Assembly (NCBI GenBank): GCA_032622095.1
Contig: CP136067.1
Coordinates: 95,284,707 to 95,348,706, forward strand
Length of the DNA: 64,000 bases
Direction: 5' to 3'
From: Siphonodentalium dalli
Lineage: Eukaryota; Mollusca; Scaphopoda; Gadilida; Siphonodentaliidae
Shown: positions 36,727 to 47,420 of the stretch, one piece after another
Position numbering within the stretch: the first letter of the stretch is position 1
Layout of the letters: each line of letters begins with the position of its first letter
The notes under the pieces: model-generated
Databases searched by the model: none
Seen by the model: the letters and a program-made list of their open reading frames with translations, nothing else
Told to the model about the DNA's origin: nothing
Made by a program: the position numbers and the translations under genes

Positions 36727-36854
36727 CTATTCCGAAGGTTCGCTATTCCGACGGTTCACTATTCCGAAGGTTCAATATTCCGAATGTTTACTATTCCGAA
36801 GGTTCGCTATTCCGAAGGTTCTCTATTCCGAAGGATCTCTATTCCGAAGGTGTT
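36727..36854 (+). repeat. 16-bp minisatellite, 8 copies
   Basis: Unit CTATTCCGAAGGTTCG repeated eight times at an exact 16-bp period, with one to four changes per copy (for example CTATTCCGACGGTTCA and ATATTCCGAATGTTTA). A diverged ninth copy (GCTATTTTAAAGGTTAA) follows. Confidence 0.9.
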
Positions 36855-37171
36855 TGCTATTTTAAAGGTTAATTCTATATTCTAAAGTATTGAAAGAGTT
36901 CTCTATCACGAAGACTCTTTTTATTAAGGAAATAACTTAAAACATTAAATCAATAAACGTGATTTTTGTTTTGTTTTCGCGGGTTTCCTTGAGATTTGAC
37001 GTTATTTCTCAATACATATTCACGCCACGCAGCCCACACAATTGCTATGTTTCCATACGATTTAATGACATTGCGTATGACGTTATATCTCAATAATCTT
37101 AGAGGCAAGAATTGGCCGGCTAAAGGCGGATTATAACAGTGGGGCTATAATGCTTACTAAATACTGGAGCG

Positions 37172-37520
37172 CCATTTAAGAAATTGAAGTTAATTTGCTT
37201 GCGTTCCATAGAGTATTGATGCAAGTTGGTCTGACATTTGTGTCAGACCAACTTGCATCCATACTCTATGGAACGCAACAAAATCAACATCCATTACTTA
37301 TATTTACACTCCATCGAGTCCACTGGCAGATTAGAAGAGCATTAGGCGCCCATTTCCAACGTTGTTCTCGTGTCATGATGCAAGTTGCATCTAAACAAAA
37401 ATGGATGCAAGTTGGGGCCAGCACGCGACGTCATGTGACGTAATATCGACCAACCAACGTCCTGCATTCATGTTCCACAGTACGAATGCATGTGTGAGTG
37501 TAAATATAACATACTGCGTA
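37172..37520 (+). repeat. Dispersed repeat, copy 1 of a direct pair
   Basis: Matches 40243-40620 in the same orientation. Shared blocks are AACAAAATCAACATCCATTACTTATATTTACACTC, GGCAGATTA, CGCCCATTTCCAACG, GATGCAAGTTGCATCTAAACAAAAATGGATGCAAGTT and ACGACCAACCAACGT-like words ending in GAATGCATGTGTGAGTGTAAATATA. Copy 1 has a long hairpin near its start (next entry). Non-coding. Confidence 0.8.
37201..37276. repeat. Near-perfect 36-bp stem hairpin
   Basis: The left arm 37201-37236 (GCGTTCCATAGAGTATTGAT...CTGACA) and right arm 37241-37276 (TGTCAGACC...CTATGGAACGC) are complementary at 35 of 36 positions, with a 4-base loop TTTG. It lies within the repeat that recurs at 40.24 kb, but the second copy lacks the full inverted arm. 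Confidence 0.95.
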
Positions 37521-37588
37521 GCAGAATATCGCTGAATAGACGGGTATGAAATGATCCTAACTGCAGTTGTGACTTTTATTGACTTTAA

Positions 37589-38056
37589 AGGCCCACTTAA
37601 TTTTCGAGTCACCGATTATTTGTTTTTATAGAGCCTTTATGTACGGTTTTAATAACAATTTATGCCATAACATATGAATAAAATACTATAATTCATCACC
37701 ATTTGAAACGTCTGTGTCTCAGAAGATGTCCATAGAGAAATTTAAAACAGCTGAAATCATAAGAAGATTCCCCGTTATGGCTCCCAGAATGCAACATAAT
37801 TCAAACAAAAATGTATTTCAATGGAAGAGGAATAACTTTATCTTTAAAATATAGTGTTATTCCCCATCCATTGAAAATAATACACTTTGTGCAACAAAAC
37901 AAGATGAAACTTAAGCACTAAAACACGTCGGTAACTCACAGTTTATTACACCGGTTAAGTTGACAATACAATGTTAGAGAACTTCCTATTTCAAATGGTA
38001 TATAATATGGCATATATTTTATATGTGATCTGGGGGTTCGCAAATTAAGTGGGCCT
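37589..38056. mobile_element. 468-bp TIR element with TAA duplications (PIF/Harbinger-like MITE)
   Basis: The left end AGGCCCACTTAATTTTCG pairs with the right end CGCAAATTAAGTGGGCCT. TAA occurs on both sides (37586-37588 and 38057-38059). A 3-bp TAA/TTA target and a short GC-containing TIR fit the PIF/Harbinger superfamily. The interior is AT-rich and has no coding capacity. Confidence 0.75.
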
Positions 38057-38059
38057 TAA

Positions 38060-40240
38060 TTTAATGTTGATGTTTCTTTCAAATAAAGATTGCCAGTTCG
38101 GACAGACTGTATCTCTTACATGTAGGTTATTTTAGTCATGCAGTCATCGTGTTTCATCTTTCCATAATAAACGATAAACTGATACTATATTCTTGCTATT
38201 AATAACCGACATCTGGGACAATTTGGGAATTATAATTGGGTGTATAAATGTACTACATGTATATATAGAGGATCTCACATGAGTTTCTATTTTATACGGA
38301 ATTTATCAATTCGATTTGAGACGAGGTTTACCGAGAATCAAATATAATTAAGTGGACGATGTTGATAAATTAGGAAAAATAGAACGAGTTTGAGATACCG
38401 TTTATCACATGATCAAATAAACGCGAAGTATTCATCGAAAACAACAATGAAACTTCAGCAATCGCAAGTCATTTAAATAATGGCGTGACGTCATCGCACG
38501 CGCTAATATTACACTAATTTATGGTCGATTTGAGAAACAATTAGAGTAGATTGGAGAGATCGCTCGGTTTCCGGGCTTTAGTTAATTGTGTGCATGGGTG
38601 AACGAGATCAGCAAGTCAATCAGTTTTCTCGTTAATGACATTTTCTAAGGGCAGCCATCGCTTTTGACTCTTGAGATCGCATGTTGCATCTTAGTAGATA
38701 CATAATTCCAAGACACACAATCGACGCAACAGATTACAGAATTACATAACTTGATACAATAATTCACATATATACATTCCATGCAACGTTGAATATCGGG
38801 GCAAGATATGTCCACGCTACCATGCAGTCATTACAAGGCCCTGTCGACGTTATACAATTTTCTTGCATATTCTCATAGCAACCGTAAGCTCCGCCCAATA
38901 GTGAACATCTGTGGAAAGCTCCATTGATCGTGACCGCTTGATATCTGCTCATAATCGTTGAAACGTCGTTGCCAACGACGAATGGATGATTCCAATATTT
39001 ACGTTGACGTTATTCATGTGCATTGACATATTATTTATAGTCGAATGTGTGAACAGTATATATATCGCCTGGCTGTTGCTGTTGTTCCCTTCGCTTGACA
39101 GATTGACGTCATACGCTGGTGTTGCCTGCATAAGCACACGTACATGTCGTAGTAATTGGCGACTTGAATTGCAGCAAAACGATGAAATACGTCACGAGTG
39201 CTCCAAATATCTACAGGAAACAACCAGTAAAGATATAAGTTATAACAAACATAATATTTATAATCTACAATCGACTGTTCGTCACATATTATATTCATCA
39301 ATATAAATAATAAGAAATAATTTGATGATAATCCAACTAACGAAAACATGAATGGTGAATAAGACAACAACACTGCAAATAAACGCGCCCAATCAAAATC
39401 AAAAAAACATATTTGTATTCAACTATGTATTTGCTATCTACCGATTATTTTATTCACTGGACCTGTACAAGCTATTAAAAGCCTAAGAATCGCCACCACG
39501 CGTGTATATGTACATCTCTCACATGAATATATTAACTCACTACAGCAACGTTTCAAAAGAATCGCACATAACGTAGTACAAGTCTTACCTACACCCTTTA
39601 GTACAACTATCTTGCAAATAAAAACTGTAATTTTACCCACATGTGGGATGCTCATCATATATACAACAGAGGGCTATCCAGAATAAAACATAACACGGAG
39701 AAAACTACAGGCTCAGTTAAAGATCTGATTTGACACCATCAAACTAATATTGTTACGTGTTAACGAGAAATATGGACAAGATTGAATGAGATTTACACTT
39801 TAAAATTGACCTAGCTTATCGCAAACCAAAAAATAACATATTTTTGATATTTATTGACGACGATAGAAGCCCAAAATACAAAACTCCCCCCCCCCCCCTG
39901 ACTCGGAGTCAGATCGGCCTCGGACTAAAACTTTTAGTGTGTCCCTTCTTTATTTAGAATCAACGAAGTTGTCCATCTCGAATGTTCTGTGTCGTTTTCT
40001 TCGTCTATTCATGGAAGTTTGGGAATAACAGTGTTGGAATAATGTTAAGACTGCCTGATATCGGTTTGTATGTGAATCGGAAATGGCCATCAAGGAAACC
40101 CGAAAGACGGCCACAACAATTGACATTTCAATCGGAAACATGACTACAGTGTTTAAAAATACGTATCACAGTTACTGGAAATAAAGTCCCAAAATGACGT
40201 TTTAATCGAATTTGTAATTTACTCAGACCTGATTTGACAC
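38060..40240. other. Non-coding stretch, one cysteine-rich open frame
   Basis: No gene is established. The minus strand is open from about 39011 down to 38764 in one frame. It includes a stretch with five cysteines in 30 residues (RCSLLGGAYGCYENMQENC at its core). I recognise no family and no good splice sites, so it is not called as a CDS. A (C)n run sits at 39887-39898. Confidence 0.35.
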
Positions 40241-40242
40241 CA

Positions 40243-40640
40243 TCTATTAAGAAATTAATGTTGATTTGGATGCAAGTTGGTCTGACATTTTGTGTTGAAC
40301 GCAACAAAATCAACATCCATTACTTATATTTACACTCAACCGAGTCAACTGGCAGATTCAAAGAGTTTAAGCGTCCATTTCCAACATTATTATTATTGTG
40401 GCTCGGTGCAAGTTGCGTCCACATAAACATAAACTGGCAGATTAAACGAGTTTTAAGTGCCCATTTCCAACGTTATTATCGTGGCTCGGTGCAAGTTGCA
40501 TCTAAACAAAAATGGATGCAAGTTTGGGTCATCAGCGCGCGACGTCATATGACGTAATTTCGACCAACCAACGTACTGCATTCATGTTCCACAATGCGAA
40601 TGCATGTGTGAGTGTAAATATACTACTAATGTGTTACGTG
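40243..40640 (+). repeat. Dispersed repeat, copy 2 of a direct pair
   Basis: Second copy of the 37.2-kb repeat, about 3 kb downstream. It contains an internal tandem duplication not seen in copy 1: 'GGCAGATTnAA..GAGTTTnAAG..CCATTTCCAAC..TTAT' occurs at 40351-40395 and again at 40436-40480. A 107-codon frame (40234-40557) follows the repeat and is not credible as a gene. Confidence 0.8.
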
Positions 40641-41656
40641 TTCTATACCGATGAGCCCGTTACATGCTGGACAAGGTGGACCATGATTGCCCTGATGGTT
40701 AGATAATGACTTTCTAAAGATGACAGTTTAACACGTTTTGTAATGATACAGGGGTCCAATGATCGCCATGACATCAATCGTCCATTATTTCGTGTCTCAA
40801 ATATGTAGATAATAAAGGTTATTCTTACACTATAGTTTTCAAAGCAAAACTGATGTATGTTTTGTGGATTTAGCGAAGCATGCGCCATGAAAGTGATGAT
40901 TATTGCAAGGTAATGTTCTCTTGCCCCAGGTAGGAAAATTAAATAAAGTAGTTTCAAATCGGACTGTTAATGGGTCTTCAAATTAATGGCGGATTCAAGC
41001 TAGCAATGCGATTTTGTCAGCTGAAGAAATCAGCAAACTGCTCGAACGATGTTTGCATGTGATTTTCTCATACATGTAAGATGAACACGCCGAATCCGGT
41101 GTATTTAACTAACATTTACATATATAGATAAATTACATCCACATGTGTTTTTTTCATAATACATCATTATTGTTTTTTTCTCCGACGATATCCACATCAT
41201 GTCATATCTCAATTTAGCGATACGTAATATAATGTAGATACGATATAATTCCCACGCGAAGTGCGATATACTATTTTATACATTTTGGACTTGATTGTAA
41301 TAATTATGACGGTCATGTTTCCACGCGCGAATTAGTCAAAATACAAATAGTTCATGTGATCATCAGAACTAGAACATCAGAAAAGCTAGATATGAACCGG
41401 TTTAATAATTTAACTTAAGGTATGAAGAGTCTATGTTGCTTCTAATCACGTGGTGTTATTGTCGATAGCCGTACGTAAATATGAGCATGGGGTTCTTTCA
41501 ACATTGGTTAATGTCAAACCATTGGCTGTATTTATTTATTCTACTTTGAGTTCTGAGTACGTTTCCTTTACAACATAATTTTGCCACACAAACCTCATCA
41601 ATAATTCGGCAGGATCCAAACACGGCATAGCACATTAGCTGGACCACTTAAAATAG

Positions 41657-41817
41657 GTGTGCTATACCTACCGTACGAGGAGCTGGTATTCGTATAAGTA
41701 TTGCGTACACTATAGACGACCTACTTCGAACAAAAGCGATTCAAGATAAGGGTGGTCTTCGCGTCGCGATGGGTATTGCTGTTAAAATAGTGACATCTGT
41801 TAAAGCCGCTATAAACA
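41657..41817 (+). CDS. Exon-like open frame of unknown family
   Basis: Between an acceptor-like ...AAATAG (41651-41656) and a good donor-like ACA|GTAAGA (41818) one frame is open and protein-like. It includes GAGIRISIAYTIDDLLRTKA (41679-41738) followed by IQDKGGLRVAMGIAVKIVTS and VKAAIN. The pattern is an amphipathic alternation of basic residues and small or aliphatic residues. If not spliced, the frame runs on to TAA at 41835-41837. The only ATG is internal (41769-41771). I do not recognise the family. It may be a single exon of a gene extending outside what I can join, a pseudo-exon, or chance. The phase would be 1 at both ends. Confidence 0.25.
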
Positions 41818-41979
41818 GTAAGAATATTAAAAAATAATCACATTGTGTTCTTATAATATGTGTCGCATAAATAGTATATATCTTTATTTCCTCCATCTAG
41901 GTGAGTATGGTTTACAAAATTATAACATAATAATATAGAAAGGAAAATAGATAATAATTCCCGCCATCATGAATCATAA

Positions 41980-42150
41980 ACACTCATCCAAACAATCTCG
42001 CACAGGCACACAATCTCATCAGCTTGCATCCGAATCCATATATACACATAGACATACACAAGTTTATACATACATGCACACGCACACACACTCGCACATA
42101 AACACCATTACATACACGCACGTATACATACGCCCGTACAACATAATATA
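41980..42150 (+). repeat. CA-rich simple-sequence tract, left flank of the 5.3-kb palindrome
   Basis: Interrupted CACACA/TACATACA repeats. A similar CA-rich tract lies on the same strand at 47440-47505, beyond the other end of the palindrome, which suggests insertion of the whole element into one CA-rich tract. Confidence 0.75.
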
Positions 42151-42161
42151 AACCATATTTA

Positions 42162-43140
42162 CACACCCTATGGACCCCCCAGGACTCTTCCGGACCGATT
42201 TTTTCATGTACCTGGACTCCTCTAGAGTAGAAATCCGGATGTTAACAAGAAAACAACATGGCCGCATGTGACGTAATCCAAGATGGCGCCCATGAGGGTA
42301 GAAAAATTTCGCGATTTTACCATATGTCTATTTATATGACGATTGTGGAAAAACTAATTCAGATATGACATTGCAATGAATTGCATTTTGTTCCTTATAT
42401 ATTTCTACGTCAACTGATATTAAATTTGAAAATCAAAATCCAAGATGGCCGCCAGAATATGCCACAGAATTTGAAAAATTCGATTATTTTTCACAACTTT
42501 TTTCAGAATAAACACAAAACTAATCATAATATGTCACAAATATTTGAATATTATGACGTTTATATGACGGCATGTAATCCCTCAATATCATCTGACAAAA
42601 ACATCGGTAATTGACAACTTAGGGACAACAGTCGGTACATTTCGCGATATTACCCTATGTCAATGTATATGACGATTGTGGAAAAAACAATTGAGTTATG
42701 ACATTGCAATGAATTGCATTTGGTTTCTTGTATATTTCTACGTTAACTGATGTTATATTTGTAAATCAGCATCCAAGATAGCCGCCATAATATGGCTCAG
42801 AATTTGAGAAATTCGATTTGTTTTCAACAATTTTTTCAGAAAGAAAAACAAAACCAATCATAATATGTCACAAATATTTGAACATTATGACGTTTATAAG
42901 ACTGCAACTAATCCTTCAATATCATCTGACAAAACAATCTACAATCGACAACTTAGGGAGAAAACAAAATGGCCGCCATTGTGATCACCCGCAACAGTCG
43001 GTAAATTTCGCGATATTACCCTATGTCCAGTTATATGAGGATTGTGGGTAAGCCATTCGCTGTATTACATGTGGTGTATTCCTCGTAAAGACCCAAAATT
43101 GCCGCTATGGTATGCCTTAATTTAGAGATCATGTCTGTTT
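42162..43140 (+). repeat. Left arm of a 5.3-kb palindromic element
   Basis: The outer end reads CACACCCTATGGACCCCCCA and matches, inverted, the end at 47418. TA lies on each side (42160-42161 and 47419-47420). After a unique terminal part (about 130 bp) the arm consists of diverged tandem units of about 335-367 bp. Each has 'TTTCGCGATATTACCCTATG' (42306, 42642 and 43008), 'TGACATTGCAATGAATTGCATTT', 'ATCCAAGATGGCCGCCA' and 'ATAATATGTCACAAATATTTGAA'. ORFs 42381-42614 and 42818-43051 follow these units. Confidence 0.9.
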
Positions 43141-43179
43141 TTAACGTATTTTTGTTTATAATTATATAGCCTGGTAGCG

Positions 43180-43440
43180 TGGTTTACCTGGTATGGAACC
43201 CGAGAGTTCTCGTGACTTATTTGTGTATGTACCTGGACACAACTAAAGTAGAACTTTGAATGATAACAAGAATCGTCTTAGACGCACATGACTTAACCCA
43301 AAATGGCCACAGGAGGGTGAACAATTTTCGCAAATTACCCCTAAGTTTATAGTTACATGATTGGGAAAAAACTATATGAGATATTAAATTGAGGTAAATT
43401 GCGTTTTGTTCCTTATACCATTCCACGTATTGTGCTATGT
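43180..43440 (+). repeat. Extra diverged copy of the arm's terminal unit
   Basis: 43195-43430 resembles 42185-42415 in direct orientation (GTACCTGGAC, 'TAGAGTAGAA/TAAAGTAGAA', 'ATAACAAGAA', 'AAAATGGCC', 'TTGCGTTTTGTTCCTTAT'). No counterpart is seen in the right arm, so an older copy of the same family lies just inside the left arm. Confidence 0.6.
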
Positions 43441-43614
43441 ATTCTGTTCAGAGAGTATAAACCCTCCTATCTACCCACACCAACGAGAAGGAATCAGGCA
43501 CCAGGGCCATTGAAAATAAATCATGTCACGAATGTGTGACAATTTGTATGTACACGTTACAAAAAGTAGCTCCAACATCAACATTATTCATCATGAACAG
43601 ACTCCATGAGTAGC

Positions 43615-43947
43615 CTATGGTAAACAAGACAGGCAAAACACGTATTTATTAATCCTGATATCATCAGATTCAACATCTGCATCGCCAGAGCTTTCAATGT
43701 TTCCTTCGACAAGCAAATATTGGAGTGTTGATGGAAGAATGCCACATTCGGACCACAGTGTCTCTAAAATCCCTTCATCATCGGTCCGTCAATTTTCTAA
43801 TGGTGACAGAATAGTGTACTTATTCAGATGACCAACACGGGAGTTCATCCGTTTTATGTGAGGCGTCAGCGACATCTTACGTTGTGGCATTTTGGATAAG
43901 TCAAATTTTGATGACTCGGTGCCAATTAGTTCACCTTTACCATCCAT
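43615..43947 (-). pseudogene. Broken minus-strand ORF, unknown product
   Basis: From ATG at 43947-43945 the minus strand is open for 111 codons except for a single TGA (43791-43789). The second half reads RTDDEGILETLWSECGILPS and ends with an acidic ESSGDADVESDD segment before TAG at 43617-43615. Length, composition and a single lesion suggest a recently broken gene rather than noise, but I recognise no family. It lies within the fold-back element, opposite in sense to the gypsy pol that follows, so it could be a second inserted sequence or a host gene fragment. Confidence 0.35.
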
Positions 43948-44028
43948 CTATATTAGCATCATAGATCTCACTGTGTCAACGTTCTTCGCTCTATAGGAAA
44001 TCCAGGTCCATAAGGCGTCTTATTACCA

Positions 44029-44352
44029 TGCCCGGTATATGCCTACCATCAAGTCTTGGTCAAAGATGAGGACTGCTGAAAGACGGCATTCAGTACAAAA
44101 CACGGAAGCTGGGAATTTGTCAAAATGGCCTTTGGGCTATCGGGAAGCCCTTATACCTGGTCGATGGTAATAAACCTGGTTTTCCAAGGCCTGAACTGGT
44201 CAATAGCATTGTGCTATCTCGACAACGTAGTTATTGGAGGTTTTTCAGTATCTAATCACCTCCAGAATATCCAGGCAATACTACAGAGATTCCGTAAATA
44301 TAACCTGAAATTAAAACCCCAACCTCTTCCAGCACAAAATCGAGTTTTCTAG
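44029..44352 (+). pseudogene. Ty3/gypsy reverse transcriptase, 3' part, decayed
   Basis: The frame contains YHQVLVKDED, an in-frame TGA (44077-44079), then KTAFSTKHGSWEFVKMAFGL (family pattern 'KTAFsT..G.yEf..MpFGL'), and CYLDNVVIGG at 44212-44241. Next comes the 'HLQNIQAILQRFRKYNLKLK' helix expected after the active site. This is the palm and connection of a Ty3/gypsy reverse transcriptase. The active site is YLDN rather than YLDD, which would abolish polymerisation. The N-terminal fingers, protease and gag are not found upstream. The element is a dead copy inside the 5.3-kb palindrome. Confidence 0.8.
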
Positions 44353-44369
44353 AAAGAATAGTCAGTCAG

Positions 44370-44890
44370 GATGGGGTTAAAACTGAATGACGAGTCCCTG
44401 GAAACAGTTAAAAACTGGCTAAGCCCATCAAGTACCAAGAAAGTAGAAAGCTTTTGTGGCCTGGTGATCTACCATCGGGCTTTTGTCAAAAGTTATGTCG
44501 TGCTGCCTAGACCATTATAAGCACTCACGGGAAAACAGCCATTCATAGGGGAAGAACAACAGGAGGCCTTTGATACACTCAATGCATATCTGGTGTCTCC
44601 TCCAGTCTTGGCACTACCCAATAGTGAAGACTCATTTGTCCTGGATTGCGATGGTAGTGGGTGGGCCGTCGATGTGGAGCTCTTGCAGATCATAGGGGAT
44701 GAAGGACGAGTGATTGCCCATGGTAGCTTTATCTTTACCCCCGAGCAAAGCCAGTATTGTACAACACGGAAAGAACTCCTGGCTGTCATAAGTTTTAACC
44801 GGCAATTCCGTCACTACATTTTGGGCAAGCCCTTCCTTTTAAGGCGGATCATAGCAGCCTCAAATGGTTGATGGGTGACGCCCTCTCCAG
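44370..44890 (+). pseudogene. Ty3/gypsy tether and RNase H, decayed
   Basis: After the reverse transcriptase the frame shows the 'FCGLVIYHRAFVKSY' connector (pattern 'FLGL.nYYR.Fi.~f'), a TAA at 44518-44520, 'EEQQEAFDTLNAYLVSPPVL', and RNase H beginning FVLDCDGSGWAVD. It continues to YCTTRKELLAVISFNRQFRH and YILGKPFLLRR, where a frameshift follows (the expected TDH is read in another phase as DHSSLKWLMGDALS). The order RT-RNase H is as in gypsy pol. Confidence 0.8.
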
Positions 44891-45713
44891 AATACAAATT
44901 TAGGTAACTTGCCAGCAGTATATCGCGGGCTGTGACCTTGACAAGTTGCCATGCAAGGGCTCCAAATACTGTCAGCGTCTCCATCGAAACTGGGCTAGAT
45001 TTGAAGAGGAAGTTGATAACATTGTGGCTTTAGCCCAGGGTTTATGGGAGTTTGTAACTTAGAATGGCCAAGAGACTCCAGCTGTCTCAATGGTAACCTC
45101 CGCTAATTACTCAGGTGAGGAATGCTGGCAAGATGGATTCCAAGGGCTGCCTTGGGACCCAGGAGGCTACTGGTCGGATTGCGTGCCATGTGTTGTCTGT
45201 GTCTGCCCAGGCACTGGAGATGGATGCACTCAAAATTGGACAAAGATTAATATGAGACAAGTTGCAAGCTCAGATCCATCCCGACCTAACCTTGGCGGGT
45301 ATATATGCACCCTAGTTGAACTTGAGAAACAACGTAAGGAACCGGATCTATCCCCAGTCATTGCGTGGATTGAATCCGATCAAGAACCAACATAGGGTGA
45401 AATATTCATCTCCATTAAGGCCACTAAATATATCTGGATTAATCGTCAGATATTTGTGATAGTAAATGGATTACTGTATAAGATAAAATAGAAATTGGGA
45501 GCAGGTTATATTCATTCCCAGCCAATTTGCGGCTGAAATCTTGGCTATTGCTCATGATATACCCGCGTCTGGTCACCAGGGAGTGGTGCGGACCAAGGCT
45601 AGGGCCAAAAAGTACTTCTATGCATGGAATTACTCAAGACATTGAATCATTCATAGGGGTCTGCCCCCCAATGCAATCAAAGGAAGAAACCATCGAGGCA
45701 TGCCAAATGGGAA
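44890..45713 (+). pseudogene. Ty3/gypsy pol linker region, badly decayed
   Basis: Between RNase H and integrase the reading frame is broken repeatedly. Fragments such as 45090-45395 and 45527-45736 are open but carry few conserved residues. The zinc-binding HHCC domain of integrase should lie near 45520-45710; a 'CPPMQSKEE' segment at 45663-45690 (expected C-x2-C-x2-K) is all that can be made out. Confidence 0.5.
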
Positions 45714-46087
45714 ATGCAAACTATCCATGTGGGTAATCCAACGGAAAGAGTGTACCTGGATTTCCTGGGACCATTACCATTTAGTGAACAGGATGACAAA
45801 TACATTCTGGTGATCACGGATCAGTTTACTAAGTGGGTGGATTGTATTCCCCTTCCTGATCAGACCACAGAAACGATGGCATGTGCGGCGGTAAATTAAT
45901 TCTTTGCACACTTCGGATGCCGGCCTTGCAAATGTTGACGGGCCAGGGCCCATGTTTTGAAAGTAAACTGTTATGTGCGATCTGCGAGTTACTCCAGATA
46001 CATAAAACCCGAACGCTCCCTTATCAACCTTCGGCAAATGGCCAGGTGGAACGTCAAAACCGGACCCTGATGAATGCTGTCCGATGA
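45714..46087 (+). pseudogene. Ty3/gypsy integrase core, decayed
   Basis: The catalytic core is clear: VYLDFLGPLPFSEQDDKYIL (first Asp in 'LDFLGPLP'), VITDQFTKWVDCIPLPDQTT, a frameshift near 45897, then TGQGPCFESKLLCAICELLQ and TLPYQPSANGQVERQNRTLM (catalytic Glu in QVERQN). The second catalytic residue, normally in 'SDQG', is Gly here (LTGQG), so the D,D-35-E triad is lost. The C-terminal chromodomain region and any long terminal repeat were not recognised. Confidence 0.8.
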
Positions 46088-46394
46088 TTCGCTAACAAAA
46101 ACCAACGAAGCTGTGACAAATTCCTTCCCCAAATAGCGGGCACGCTAAGATCATCAGTGCACATAATTACTGACCAAACCCCAAATAAACTTATGTTGAG
46201 ACGTGAAGTTAATCACCTAGTAGATTAGTGTTTAATTTTATGGAAAAAAAACTGATACTGGTCAATACCTGAAAGACCTTGAACAAGAAATGAAGCGGGC
46301 CCACGAAATTGCCCGGAAACATTTAAAAACTACTTGAAAACAATACTTAAATATTATTTATAATAGGATATATGGAAATAAAACAGGCATGTTA

Positions 46395-47418
46395 TCTAAA
46401 TTAAGGCATATCATAGCAGTCAGTTTGGGTCTTTACTGGCATCATTGACACTAGAAAAGTACAAGGAATACACCACATGTGATACAGCGAATGGCTTACC
46501 CACAATCTTCATATAACTGGACATAGGGTAATATCGCGAAATGTACCGACTGTCGCGGGTGATCGCAATGGTGGCCATTTTGTTTTCTCCCTAAGTTATC
46601 GATTGCAGATTGTTTTGTCAGATGATATTGAAGGATTAGTTGCAGTCATATAGATGTCATATGTTCAAATATTTGTGACATATTATGATTGGTTTTGTGT
46701 TTTTTTCTGAAAAAATTATTGAAAAAAAAATCTAATTTCTCAAATTATGAGCCATATTCTGGTGGCCATCTTGGATTTTGATTTACAAATTTGACATCCG
46801 TTAACGTAGAAATATATAAGGAACCGAATGCAATTCATTGCAATGTCATAACTCAATTGGTTTTTCCACAATTGTCATATAAATAGTCATATGGTAATAT
46901 CGCGAAATGTACCGACTGTTGCGGATGATCGCACTGGCGGCCATTTTGCTTTCTCCCTGAGTTGTCGATTACAGATTTTATGTCAGATGATAATGAAGGA
47001 TTACTTGCCGTCATATAAACGTCATAATGTTCAAATATTTGTGACATATTAAGATTGGTTTTGTGTTTTTTCTGAAAAAAGTTGTGAAAAAGAATCGAAT
47101 TTATCAAATTCTGTGCCATATTCTGGCGGCCATCTTGGATTTTGATTTTCAAATTTAATATCAGTTGACGTAGAAATATATAAGGAACAAAATGCAATTC
47201 ATTACAATGTCATATCTCAATTAGTTTTTTTCACAATCGTCATATAAATAGACATAGGGTAAAATCGCGAAATTGTCCGACCCTCATGGGCGCCATCTTG
47301 GATTACGTCATATGCGGCCAGGTTGTTTTCTTGTTAACATACGGAATTCTACTCTGGAGGTGTCCAGGTACATGACAAAATCGATCCGGAAGAGTCCTGG
47401 GGGGGACCATAGGGGGTG
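46395..47418 (-). repeat. Right arm of the 5.3-kb palindromic element
   Basis: Reverse complement of 42162-43140. Its tandem units begin GGTAATATCGCGAAATGTAC at 46528 and 46891, and GGTAAAATCGCGAAATTG at 47259, so the period is 364-367 bp. Two complete units are present here, against one complete and one shortened in the left arm. It ends TCCGGAAGAGTCCTGGGG, CCATAGGGGGTG, then TA. A 114-codon minus-strand frame (46853-47197) is the repeat frame matching 42381-42614. Confidence 0.9.
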
Positions 47419-47420
47419 TA

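Noticed and set aside
45090..45395. Cysteine-rich 101-codon ORF
   Set aside because: It lies in the decayed linker between gypsy RNase H and integrase; best explained as a frame of that relic.
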